Below the pieces are notes generated by a model. The model saw nothing but the letters and a program-made list of their open reading frames with translations. It was not told the DNA's origin and made no database searches. A program made the position numbers and the translations under genes. This document shows positions 43,049 to 51,302 of a DNA stretch of 59,347 bases, piece after piece; the stretch's first letter is position 1; every line of letters begins with the position of its first letter. Source of the DNA: Acidimicrobiaceae bacterium (GTDB lineage: Bacteria > Actinomycetota > Acidimicrobiia > Acidimicrobiales > Aldehydirespiratoraceae); contig JAPPJC010000001.1 in assembly GCA_028820455.1 (NCBI GenBank), forward strand, positions 1 through 59,347. Reading direction: 5' to 3'.

Positions 43049-44334
43049 TGTTTCCATCGACTATGCTTTTGGCAACCGACCCTCTGCTGAGTGAGCCGAT
43101 CGGCCAAGTTGATCTTCTGCTCATGTCGGCAAAAGTGCTGACAGCTTTTGCGTTTCTGCTGGTTTCAGTGATGCTATTGATCTGGTTCGAACGCAAACTC
43201 ATCAGTCATATGCATCAGCGTATAGGCCCTACGATTGCCGGCCCTTGGGGGATACTGCAGACACTAGCGGATGGCATAAAACTGTTTTTCAAAGAAGACC
43301 TCATCCCCAGCAATTCCGACCGTTTTGTATTCAAACTGGCACCTTACCTTTCGCTGGTGCCCGCATTTCTAATCTTTACGATCATACCTTTCGGTGGCGA
43401 TTTCAACCATACTTCCACCCAAACCGATCCCGCTGCTTTAGGCACTGTCACCTGGCGGGACCACGCCACTTACCTACAAATAGCCGATCCGCATGTGGGT
43501 ATTCTGTTGTTTCTGGCAATGAGCTCCATAGCAGTGTATGGCATCATGTTAGCAGGCTGGGCTTCAGGGTCGAAGTATCCTCTGCTCGGCTCAGTAAGAG
43601 CTTCAGCGCAAATGATAAGTTATGAGGCCGCTTTGGGGCTTTCGGTGGCCTCGGTTGTGCTTATGACAGGGTCAATCTCCACCCATGACATGGTGGCTGC
43701 ACAGGCAGGTGACGGATTCGCCGGAATACTCCCCAACTGGAATGTGCTGGCAACAGGATTGGTACCTTTTTTCGTGTTCGCTATTGCTGGCACAGCTGAA
43801 CTCAATCGTCCTCCTTTTGATCTGGTGGAAGCAGAACAAGAACTAGTGGGTGGCTTCCACACCGAATATTCTTCAATCCGTTTTGCGTTGTTTTTCTTAG
43901 CAGAATTCATGAACACGATCACCATGTCCGCTATCATTGTGACACTCTTTTTCGGCGGTCCAGCAGGACCAGTGCTGATAGACAGTATCATCGGATCAGA
44001 CATAGGCTGGGCTTGGGGCGTACTATGGTTTTTTGCGAAGCTGTTTGTGTTTCTGTTTTGTTTTGTGTGGGTGCGTGCTACTTTGCCTCGTTTCCGCTAC
44101 GACCAGCTCATGAATATGGGTTGGAAACTTCTAACACCAACAGCGTTGTTGTGGTTTTTGTTCTTGAGCGCAATTAACATAGGAGACTCCCAAGGCTGGC
44201 ATCGAGCACTAGTGCTGGCAGTTTCTCTTCCAATTATGCTGCTAGCCGTTGTACTGATAAAACAAGCAGCCATAAACAGCAGCCGAACCCAAGAACAAGA
44301 ACACACTCAACAACCTTTAGACAATAGTCCCTAG
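43045..44334 (+). CDS. nuoH: NADH-quinone oxidoreductase subunit H
   Basis: 429 residues, eight or nine membrane helices. ERKLISHMHQRIGPTIAGPW, ADGIKLFFKEDLIP, GSVRASAQMISYEAALGL, GTAELNRPPFDLVEAEQEL and RATLPRFRYDQLMNMGWK are the NuoH signatures; it forms the quinone tunnel floor. It starts ATGATG overlapping the leader ORF stop. No nuoI-N follows; the next gene is an MBL hydrolase. Confidence 0.95.
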   Translation: MMFPSTMLLATDPLLSEPIGQVDLLLMSAKVLTAFAFLLVSVMLLIWFERKLISHMHQRIGPTIAGPWGILQTLADGIKLFFKEDLIPSNSDRFVFKLAPYLSLVPAFLIFTIIPFGGDFNHTSTQTDPAALGTVTWRDHATYLQIADPHVGILLFLAMSSIAVYGIMLAGWASGSKYPLLGSVRASAQMISYEAALGLSVASVVLMTGSISTHDMVAAQAGDGFAGILPNWNVLATGLVPFFVFAIAGTAELNRPPFDLVEAEQELVGGFHTEYSSIRFALFFLAEFMNTITMSAIIVTLFFGGPAGPVLIDSIIGSDIGWAWGVLWFFAKLFVFLFCFVWVRATLPRFRYDQLMNMGWKLLTPTALLWFLFLSAINIGDSQGWHRALVLAVSLPIMLLAVVLIKQAAINSSRTQEQEHTQQPLDNSP

Positions 44335-44409
44335 GCAAACAGCACATGCGCCCAGGGTATCAACCGTAGAAATCATCACACCAATAGTCCCTAGGCAAAC
44401 AGCACATGC
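44322..44409 (+). repeat. Duplicated nuoH-MBL junction (28 bp, period 60)
   Basis: Bases 44322-44349, including the nuoH TAG, recur exactly at 44382-44409, where they include the MBL gene's ATG (44406). The decoy ATG at 44346 reads only seven codons before a stop. The 60-bp period is an outlier from the 70-75 bp class. Confidence 0.9.
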
Positions 44410-45128
44410 TAAAACAGTTTTATTTCAAACAACTTCTATCAGGACAGGATTTTGCGCATGACGACCCTCTAGCCGATGAGATGGTTAACTTTGTTTACGC
44501 TGTAGGTGACCGTGACACTTCTGAGGCTGTGCTGATCGATCCTGCTTACGATATCAAGGGACTCCTCAGGGTGCTAGAAGCCGACGGCATGAAATGCGTG
44601 GGAGTGCTTGCCACTCACTATCATCCTGATCATGTGGGTGGGCAGATGTCAGGACTGAATATCGAAGGTATAACACAACTTTTGACACTTGTGTCCGTGC
44701 CTATTTACATTCAAACCGACGAAACTCATTACGTACGAGCAGTTACAGGTGTAGGTAACGACCACTTGGTGAAATGCTCATCCGGTGAAACGATCTCAGT
44801 GGGCTCAATAGAGATTGAACTGATACACACCCCAGGACATACACCAGGTAGCCAATGTTTTTTAGTGGAAGACAGGCTCATAGCAGGCGACACGCTCTTC
44901 CTTGAAGGTTGTGGTCGTACTGACCTACCAGGGGGTGACCCAGCTCAGATGTATGAAAGCCTCACAACCAAACTAACTAAAGTACCAGACAGCGTAATCT
45001 TATATCCCGGTCATTATTACTCGTCCGAGTCTTCAGCAACAATGGGCCACACACGCCAGCACAACGAAGTGTTTCACCACTCAAACCGAAAGCAATGGCT
45101 AGCCAATTTTGCTCCTTTCCAGCTGTGA
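44406..45128 (+). CDS. MBL-fold hydrolase (glyoxalase II-like)
   Basis: 240 residues of the metallo-beta-lactamase fold: THYHPDHVGG (HxHxDH metal site), IELIHTPGHTPGSQCFL, IAGDTLFLEGCGRTDLPGGD and LYPGHYY. The pattern is close to hydroxyacylglutathione hydrolase and persulfide dioxygenase-type enzymes, but the substrate cannot be read from sequence. It follows nuoH within a duplicated junction; its own 3' end is also duplicated. Confidence 0.85.
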   Translation: MLKQFYFKQLLSGQDFAHDDPLADEMVNFVYAVGDRDTSEAVLIDPAYDIKGLLRVLEADGMKCVGVLATHYHPDHVGGQMSGLNIEGITQLLTLVSVPIYIQTDETHYVRAVTGVGNDHLVKCSSGETISVGSIEIELIHTPGHTPGSQCFLVEDRLIAGDTLFLEGCGRTDLPGGDPAQMYESLTTKLTKVPDSVILYPGHYYSSESSATMGHTRQHNEVFHHSNRKQWLANFAPFQL

Positions 45129-45231
45129 TTAGAACCCCTACCCAGTGCTTAGAACAGGAAGCCGAATACACCCACACCGTACAACTCACACCCAGCTGTG
45201 ATTAGAACCCCTACCCAGTGCTTAGAACAGG
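45119..45231. repeat. Duplicated 3' end of the MBL gene (40 bp, period 73)
   Basis: Bases 45119-45158, containing the last codons and TGA of the MBL gene, recur exactly at 45192-45231 with a 33-bp filler. They lie in the convergent gap before the histidine kinase gene. Confidence 0.9.
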
Positions 45232-45280
45232 GAATTCATAGGGGATGTCCAGTATAAGTAAGGGGTATAGTAAGGCTCGC

Positions 45281-45295
45281 CGTTGTGTTACAACG
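45281..45295 (-). terminator. Weak hairpin at the histidine kinase stop
   Basis: CGTTGT-GTT-ACAACG (45281-45295) is a perfect six-base stem spanning the stop of the minus-strand kinase. It lacks a following T-run, so terminator function is uncertain. Confidence 0.25.
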
Positions 45296-46568
45296 CAGTG
45301 TCGGTGGAATGTTGTTCTGCGTCTGTGGGCAGGATTACTTTTATTTCGGTTCCTTCACCGATTTGAGACCGGGCTTCAATGCTGCCACTGTGACCCCGGA
45401 CTATGTCCCAGACCAGGCTTAAACCCAATCCGGTGTTTCGTCCTGTATCCCAGGTGGTGAAGAAAGGATTGTACATTTTGGATTTGGTTTCTTCACTTAT
45501 TCCAGTGCCGTTATCGCGAATGAATATATTCACGTTATCTCCCGACTTTTTCGAAATCACTATCAGTCGCGGATGGTACTCGTCATTCGTATCACGGCGT
45601 TTCTCTGCCATTGCTTGGCAGGCGTTCATTACCAGGTTTACGATCATTCTTGCCACGTCCTCCGGAATTATTAGAACCTCCCCAATAGTCGGGGCGAGTT
45701 GCATCACAACCTTTGCTTCAAAGCCGGGTTCATAGGCTTGGATTGCACGGTATCCGAGGTCGGTTTGTTCTTTCAGTAGCTGGTTCAGGCCTACATACCG
45801 GAAACTGCCGCCGGTACCGCGATCGTAGATCATCATGGCAGACAAGATATTTTTCAGTCTTCCGCTGTGTTCTTCTATCCGGTCTAAATTTTCGGTAATG
45901 GTTTGGATTAATTCTTTGACTTCCAGCCGATCGACATCTTCAGGTTGTGCGCACATTTCTAGCAGCTCAACAGTAAATTCCTTGGATGCTGCCGTAAAGT
46001 TGACGATGAACTGTAAGGGGTTTCGCATTTCGTGAGCCACACCCGAAGACACCTCACCTAACTCGGCTAACTTCTGCTGACTGATGATACGGTCTTGGCT
46101 TTCCTGAAGATCGGTGAGAGCTTGCTCTAGCTCTGCGTTTCTTTCTTGGAGTTCATCCGAAAGTTGGGTTACTAGATCCAATTGCATCGCTTTGATACAA
46201 TTTTGGCGTAACGTTTCCAAGGCCAAGCAAGCTTTAGAAACTTCGTCTCGGCCTCGTGGTTCGATCTTATAATCGTAATCACCCACACCCAAGTGTCGGA
46301 TCCATACTTCTACGCCTATAGTCCGCAAACCCACCCTGACTATCAGCGACGTTTTAAGCAAAACTACAGCCAACGTCACCGCCGATAGTATCAATAGTAC
46401 AACGTTGCCTTGCACAGCCGCTACCACAGTCATGCTGATCAGTAGCAAGTTGATTGTAAACACCAGCAGAAAATGCTGCACAGAGTAACGACGAATGCTG
46501 AACTTGGACATGCCGAAAGGGTCGTTGGACTCTATGTTCGAGTCCAACACAGCAGTCTCGTCATTCAT
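45288..46568 (-). CDS. Membrane sensor histidine kinase
   Basis: About 426 residues from ATG 46568 (MNDETAVLD), chosen because GGGAGG lies nine bases upstream; a GTG at 46610 extends the frame. Two membrane helices (FLLVFTINLLLISMTVVAAV and VVLLILSAVTLAVVLLKTSL), a linker/HAMP-like region and a coiled coil precede the kinase core: VAHEMRNPLQFIVNF (H box), NLVMNACQAMAEK (N box), FIRDNGTGISEE (G1) and TGLGLSLVWDIVRGHSGSI (G2). There is no receiver gene beside it, and almost no extracytoplasmic loop, so it may sense the membrane or a cytoplasmic cue. Confidence 0.9.
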   Translation of the reverse strand: MNDETAVLDSNIESNDPFGMSKFSIRRYSVQHFLLVFTINLLLISMTVVAAVQGNVVLLILSAVTLAVVLLKTSLIVRVGLRTIGVEVWIRHLGVGDYDYKIEPRGRDEVSKACLALETLRQNCIKAMQLDLVTQLSDELQERNAELEQALTDLQESQDRIISQQKLAELGEVSSGVAHEMRNPLQFIVNFTAASKEFTVELLEMCAQPEDVDRLEVKELIQTITENLDRIEEHSGRLKNILSAMMIYDRGTGGSFRYVGLNQLLKEQTDLGYRAIQAYEPGFEAKVVMQLAPTIGEVLIIPEDVARMIVNLVMNACQAMAEKRRDTNDEYHPRLIVISKKSGDNVNIFIRDNGTGISEETKSKMYNPFFTTWDTGRNTGLGLSLVWDIVRGHSGSIEARSQIGEGTEIKVILPTDAEQHSTDTAL

Positions 46569-46627
46569 GACTACACACCTCCCATTCGCCTTATCACCAC
46601 CATCCAGCACCCCCTCCTCTCTGAAGA

Positions 46628-48019
46628 TCAGTCCAAGCCTTCAGTTTCTGCAGCATCAAGAGCGCTTATAACCGCATCTAGCATGCGTGCGCTGCATCCT
46701 TCCATCATGACAGGTGGCACATATTCTTCTGATAGCTGTCGTGCTATCCACTGAAAAGCTGCAGTGGCTGTGGTCGGTGTAGACATAGCAGCCGCTGAGG
46801 AAGCGGAAGCAGCATCAGATAATGGTGTAGACTCAGTATCAGTAGGTGCAAAAAAGGCAGGTGTCGTGTTGGATTCAAGGTCAGCAGTATCGGCAGTACC
46901 AGCTGTTAACAGAGCTGCCGGCTGACCACGGTCACACCCATCGGAAACTGCAGTATCCAAAGGTATGCGCCCCAACAGAGGAACCCCAACTTCCCGAGCT
47001 AACTGCTGCCCACCGCCAACACCGAACACGTTAAGGCTTTTGCCGTCAGGAGTGAACAGTTCGCTCATGTTTTCGATTATTCCCACTATCCGCAGAAAGT
47101 TTTTACGACCCATGTCCGCAACTCGCGCCGCTACCTTTTGAGCGGCTTTAGCAGGAGTTGTGACGATTATCATTTCAGCTCGGGGGAGCATTCTCGCTAA
47201 ACCCATCTGCACATCTCCTGTGCCTGGCGGCATATCGATCACCAAGTATGCAAGGTCGTCACTCCATACGACATCCTCACAAAAATGCTGCACAGCCCTG
47301 TTCAACATCAAACCACGCCACATAAGTGCGGTGTCTTCACGGTCAACCAGAAAACCCATGGACACCACATCCAAGCGACCCGAACCGACAGCCTGGGATA
47401 TAGGTATTATCTTGCCGTCTTCCGAACGCAAACTCCCTTCCAACCCCAGCATACGGGGAACCGAATAACCCCAAATATCAGCATCCATAACACCCACCGC
47501 AAAACCATTATTTGCTAGTGCTGCAGCTAAATTAGTGGCAACAGAAGATTTACCCACCCCACCTTTACCGCTAGCGATCATCAATACTTTAGTGGTGGCA
47601 GGTATTGACGTATCGGGAGCTTTCTGGGCTACGTTCCAACGGGCTTTCGCCATGGCGGCAGCCTTCTCACCAGCAGTCAATTCAGACCAAATAATTTTGA
47701 CTTTGGTAATGTCAGGCAACGACTCTAGCCGGGCTTTCACGTCACGTTGAATCTGCGCTCGTAGTGGGCATCCCGAGGTGGTGAGGGCAACCTCGACATG
47801 TACCACCCCGTCGGGTAATATTTGAACCCCACGAGCCATACCCAGCTCCACTAGGTTACTTCCCAGTTCAGGGTCAACCACTCCCCGCAGCAAGTTCATG
47901 ACATCCTCAGGCAACAAATCCGCGGATTCTTCTTGAACCTGTGCTGCAGTACCCTTTGACAAAGGCGAGGTAGCTTCAACTTCTTGGGACTGAGACGGCT
48001 GCAATCCTTCAACACTCAT
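46628..48019 (-). CDS. mrp: Mrp/ApbC-type P-loop ATPase, Fe-S cluster carrier
   Basis: 463 residues. An N-terminal DUF59/MIP18-like domain (LRGVVDPELGSNLVELG, then TTSGCPLRAQI) is followed by the Mrp ATPase: ASGKGGVGKSSVATNLA (deviant Walker A), VMDADIWGYSVPRMLG, VIDMPPGTGDVQMGLA and GIIENMSELFTPDGK. Most Mrp proteins have a CxxC cluster site after IENMS; here that position is TPDG, without the pair. A C-terminal Ser/Ala/Thr linker precedes a helical tail. It is divergent from the IscA/ErpA gene, which supports an Fe-S role. Its start is echoed upstream several times. Confidence 0.9.
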   Translation of the reverse strand: MSVEGLQPSQSQEVEATSPLSKGTAAQVQEESADLLPEDVMNLLRGVVDPELGSNLVELGMARGVQILPDGVVHVEVALTTSGCPLRAQIQRDVKARLESLPDITKVKIIWSELTAGEKAAAMAKARWNVAQKAPDTSIPATTKVLMIASGKGGVGKSSVATNLAAALANNGFAVGVMDADIWGYSVPRMLGLEGSLRSEDGKIIPISQAVGSGRLDVVSMGFLVDREDTALMWRGLMLNRAVQHFCEDVVWSDDLAYLVIDMPPGTGDVQMGLARMLPRAEMIIVTTPAKAAQKVAARVADMGRKNFLRIVGIIENMSELFTPDGKSLNVFGVGGGQQLAREVGVPLLGRIPLDTAVSDGCDRGQPAALLTAGTADTADLESNTTPAFFAPTDTESTPLSDAASASSAAAMSTPTTATAAFQWIARQLSEEYVPPVMMEGCSARMLDAVISALDAAETEGLD

Positions 48020-48224
48020 ACAGTTACATCAGCCCACTTTAAGGGCATGCCCATAATCAACGAACGCCACCTGAAGCCCTTCAATACTCATATAATCATC
48101 TTCAACGCTCACTATGATTATAGAGCTATATCAGCCCGCTATTACCACCACACCCATACTTGGCAACGCTCACTATGATTATAGAGCTATATCAGCCCGC
48201 TATTACCACCACACCCATACTTGG
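48001..48224 (-). repeat. Ladder of duplicated mrp start regions, including a 61-bp tandem repeat
   Basis: The mrp start (MSVEGLQ, ATG at 48019) has a diverged copy 72 bp upstream (decoy ATG 48091, MSIEGLQ). Its frame of 20 codons ends nine bases before the real ATG. A GTG at 48112 (MSVEDDY) and another at 48173 (MSVAKYG) continue the series. The last two lie in perfect 61-bp tandem units, 48103-48163 and 48164-48224. Confidence 0.8.
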
Positions 48225-48239
48225 CAATTGCAGCCAGCT

Positions 48240-48344
48240 CCTGCTTATGTTGCTATCGTAGCAAATATGGCATAATACATGGTACAAGCTGCTACTGCAA
48301 TCCCTGTGCTGTTACCTGCTTATGTTGCTATCGTAGCAAATATG
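48240..48344 (+). repeat. Duplicated erpA start (30 bp, period 75)
   Basis: Bases 48240-48269 recur exactly at 48315-48344; the second copy carries the ATG of the IscA-family gene (48342). The decoy ATG (48267) reads ATG GCA TAA only. An in-frame extension from 48279 passes through the second copy and is probably not the start. Confidence 0.9.
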
Positions 48345-48662
48345 ATTACTCTTACCACAACAGCTGTTGAAAAAGTGGCTGAACTCATTGCAGCCGAATC
48401 TGAAAATGGTCTGGCTTTGCGCGTAGCAGTACGTCCCGGGGGCTGTTCAGGGTTTTCTTACGACATGTACTTTGATACCGATTTCGCCGAGGATGACCGC
48501 AAAGCCCAGTTTGGGAATGTTGAAGTAGTGGTGGACTCCTCCTCTGCAATGCTGCTCGAGGGAGCGACACTCGACTACTCGGACGGTTTGCAGAAAGCAG
48601 GCTTCTCTATCGACAATCCCAATGCGCAAAGAACCTGCGGCTGTGGCCAAAGTTTCAGCTGA
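48342..48662 (+). CDS. erpA: HesB/IscA-family Fe-S cluster carrier (ErpA-like)
   Basis: 106 residues from ATG 48342 (MITLTTTAVEKVAELI). RVAVRPGGCSGFSYDM and the C-terminal QRTCGCGQSF supply the three conserved cysteines of A-type carriers. It delivers [4Fe-4S] or [2Fe-2S] clusters to targets such as respiratory subunits, many of which are encoded just upstream. Divergent from mrp. Confidence 0.92.
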   Translation: MITLTTTAVEKVAELIAAESENGLALRVAVRPGGCSGFSYDMYFDTDFAEDDRKAQFGNVEVVVDSSSAMLLEGATLDYSDGLQKAGFSIDNPNAQRTCGCGQSFS

Positions 48663-48680
48663 TACCTGACAAGTGAACAA

Positions 48681-49400
48681 GTGTCGGACAGTATACCCCT
48701 GCCTCCAGGATGGTATGAAGACCCCGAAAACCCGAGACTGTGGCGTTACTGGAAAGGAGATATGTGGACCGAACATCGGCAGCCACGAGACCCTCAACTT
48801 CCAAACTTAGCACCAGTCACACTTCCGAGTACTTCAAGTAGCTCCTACGTGAGATCACCTGCCTATGAGCCCCAGACACCAACGGCCAACAATCCGCAAC
48901 CATCTACCTACGCTCAACCAACCCAACAACCTATATCAGGCCCACACAACCACATTGAATCCTCCCTACCAACAAATGGAACAAATGGAGCACCGCCTCC
49001 AGGATGGTATGAAGACCCTGAAAACCCGAGACTGTGGCGTTACTGGAATGGCATCACTTGGACAGAAAACCGTGCAACCCACCAGCAACTGGCACAGCAT
49101 TACCAGCAGCAAACAACCTCCGAAGAGGAAACCAGCATACAGGAAAATCCTTTCAAGGATAACCAGCAAAAACTTCAGGATCAAGAGGATCAACAGCTAG
49201 TAGAGAACATCCGCCTGAAACAGGCAGAAGAAGTCGCAGAGAAGTCTATAAAGTGGTTTAAAACCAGCTGGCGCTACCCAGCACGTCGAGTCCTGATCAT
49301 AGCAGTACCTGTATTGATCTTCTTGTGGCCAGAAATGCTGTTTTCAATAATTCTCATTGGGTTGATCTTTGCATTGATTAAAGTGATGAAGAGCCTCTAA
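48681..49400 (+). CDS. DUF2510 protein with two WYxDP modules and a membrane tail
   Basis: 239 residues. PPGWYEDPENPRLWRYWKGD near the N terminus and an almost identical copy at about residue 104 are DUF2510 modules, found in actinobacterial membrane-linked proteins. The two share about 50 bp of near-identical DNA (48700-48754 and 48992-49046), so the second arose by duplication with little divergence. A Gln/Glu-rich coiled coil and a C-terminal hydrophobic hairpin (VLIIAVPVLIFLWPEML) follow. GTG start. Function unknown. Confidence 0.8.
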   Translation: MSDSIPLPPGWYEDPENPRLWRYWKGDMWTEHRQPRDPQLPNLAPVTLPSTSSSSYVRSPAYEPQTPTANNPQPSTYAQPTQQPISGPHNHIESSLPTNGTNGAPPPGWYEDPENPRLWRYWNGITWTENRATHQQLAQHYQQQTTSEEETSIQENPFKDNQQKLQDQEDQQLVENIRLKQAEEVAEKSIKWFKTSWRYPARRVLIIAVPVLIFLWPEMLFSIILIGLIFALIKVMKSL

Positions 49401-49403
49401 ACC

Positions 49404-49445
49404 ACCCTATACCCTAGCAGTCGAACCCTATACCCTAGCAGTCGA
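49404..49445. repeat. 21-bp perfect tandem repeat, followed by a diverged 72-bp-period copy
   Basis: ACCCTATACCCTAGCAGTCGA occurs at 49404-49424 and 49425-49445. Beyond it, GCAGAAAAACTCTAG near 49465 is echoed by GCAGGAAAACTCTAG near 49537, 72 bases later and close to the stop of the minus-strand membrane gene. Confidence 0.85.
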
Positions 49446-49556
49446 AAATCACCCATCTCAAAAGGCAGAAAAACTCTAGTAGTATTCGAAAGTGCAATAA
49501 TATCCCGAACCGAACACATCGAATTTCGGGTGGCTCGCAGGAAAACTCTAGCAACA

Positions 49557-50357
49557 TTAGAAATTGCCATCACCTGGGATCTCTTGGGCATGGGTGGGAT
49601 CTCGCGGGGTATCCGATGTCTGCTCACGTGTATGCTCACGGCTCCCACTCAGTAAGTTGGGGCTTAAGAGCTCCGCCATGCCAGGCCAACCGGGCAGCAA
49701 CTTTGAAAATCTCTTGTCCACATAAACAAAAGTCGCCAATATCAACAGAAACAGCATAATAAAGTTAAAAACTTGACGCCCTACCAAGAATATGTTCAAT
49801 TCGGCGTTGTTGAAAAGCCAGACATCCCAAACAGATGACGCTAATTCGTAGAATGCTGCTACCCATGTAACATTGCGCAGGGTCGTCACAAAAACCGGAT
49901 GACTACGCATGGCCTCAGGTAGACTCAAAACCTTATCCGCAGCCCACAGGGCAAGAGGCTTACCCACAAGTACGCTGCCAGCCATTATCAGGCCTATCAG
50001 CACTTTTGTAGCTATACCAGTACCGAAATATACCGCTTCACCACTAACTCCGAAATCTACTAGATTGCGTTCAACGGCTATACTCACAGCTGCTCGCACA
50101 AGCAGGTACACAGTGATCACGGGCAACCAAGTACCGATCGGCAGACCCCGACGAAGGCGACTGTAAGCTGCCTTTATCGACCATGCTGTAGCCGCGAGAA
50201 CTGCTATCTCAGTGTTTCCAAAGTTATAAAACACCAAAAACAGCACAACTGGCATGATTTGGTCGAACTGATGATGTGCCCCCGTTAAAGGCGCTACATC
50301 AATTTTTGGTGCAACAGCAGCTGGCAGTGTTTCAAAATGAGTGTCCTCTTCAGCCAC
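49557..50357 (-). CDS. Polytopic membrane protein, possibly DUF3159/septation-like
   Basis: 266 residues with about six membrane segments (VLFLVFYNFGNTEIAVLAA; GTWLPVITVYLLVRAAVSIA; TKVLIGLIMAGSVLVG; FNFIMLFLLILATFVYV). The repeated two-helix arrangement and length resemble DUF3159 or VC0807-type proteins, but I cannot name a family with confidence. The GTG start lies ten bases after the stop of the SHOCT-like gene, so the two are co-transcribed. Confidence 0.55.
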   Translation of the reverse strand: MAEEDTHFETLPAAVAPKIDVAPLTGAHHQFDQIMPVVLFLVFYNFGNTEIAVLAATAWSIKAAYSRLRRGLPIGTWLPVITVYLLVRAAVSIAVERNLVDFGVSGEAVYFGTGIATKVLIGLIMAGSVLVGKPLALWAADKVLSLPEAMRSHPVFVTTLRNVTWVAAFYELASSVWDVWLFNNAELNIFLVGRQVFNFIMLFLLILATFVYVDKRFSKLLPGWPGMAELLSPNLLSGSREHTREQTSDTPRDPTHAQEIPGDGNF

Positions 50358-50367
50358 AGAAAACAGT

Positions 50368-50661
50368 TCACCCCACAGATATCTGAGACATCAATGCGGT
50401 TTTTTGTTCATCAAAAGTCGGTAGATCGATTTGCCCATCATCGTAGAGTCTGTGCAATTCTTCTACTTTTGCCACTATCTCAGCGTTGCTGAGTTGAGGC
50501 TCTGCGTTTTCTGATTCAACACCTGCTTCGTTCTCGGCTTCGGCATTTTCAGACTGACGGTAGTTGTTTCGCTCTAATCTTTTTTGGCGCTTAGCTTCAG
50601 CCCGAGCTTTTTTTGCCATGTCACGTTGACGTTTTGCGAAGGTAGATCGTCCAGTAGCCAC
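50368..50661 (-). CDS. Small basic protein with SHOCT-like C terminus
   Basis: 97 residues. The N terminus is a Lys/Arg-rich helix (FAKRQRDMAKKARAEAKRQK); an acidic Glu/Asn linker follows, then VEELHRLYDDGQIDLPTFDE, which fits the SHOCT motif often found at protein C termini. The GTG start is preceded by GAGGAG at good spacing. It is likely a nucleic-acid- or membrane-associated small protein; no defined function. Confidence 0.7.
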   Translation of the reverse strand: MATGRSTFAKRQRDMAKKARAEAKRQKRLERNNYRQSENAEAENEAGVESENAEPQLSNAEIVAKVEELHRLYDDGQIDLPTFDEQKTALMSQISVG

Positions 50662-51302
50662 CTTTATCTCCTCTTCTGGTTGTCTGTTATAGCCCGCATC
50701 TTGTTACCCAACAAGGCCATAAGCACAACTGAGTTCACATTGTAGAGGGCCCCAGCGCTCAGCGCATAGGGCTCAATAGTTCTTAGGTTCCATATTAAAG
50801 GCTATAGGATTACAGGCTATAGGCAAATAAGCAATCTGTTGACAAGTTTTAGGTTACATTTAAAAGCAAAGCACCCACGCGGTGGTTGCTGCGCCAGCCC
50901 ACTGGTGCTTGGCGGGCTGGCTGGCATCCGTCGTCGGGCGGTGTCGGGGTCTGGTCCTACCGCAGTGCCTATGGCGTCGTTGCGCACCACGCCCGCTAGG
51001 TCGCTGACCCATTCCACGTAATTCGTTTAGCGAACACCGCTCTCAACAAAGTCAACAAGCTGGGGTACACGCTGTGGCGTTGGAGAACCCGAATATCGAA
51101 TCGGTGCTCAGCGCGTGTCAACAACGATCCGCAGAAACTCGCTGACAACCTACTCGACTGCCAATGGATAGCTCCAGAGACAGCGCATCAATCCAGTCGG
51201 CCTTAGCATCAGCACACCGCGCACAACATGTTGTTGCGTATCAATCGCAACCCCGGACGGATCGAGCTGACTGCTCTTCAACATGCGACCGCTGTAGTGC
51301 GC
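50662..51302. other. Left flank of the GC-rich island, no intact gene
   Basis: 641 bases. After about 50870 the sequence becomes clearly richer in GC than the housekeeping region. Frames such as one reading MLLRINRNPGRIELTALQHA (from 51228) look protein-like but lack a proper end, and I see remnants only. AGGCTATAGG occurs twice near 50800-50822. This is the probable junction of an acquired segment. Confidence 0.4.
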
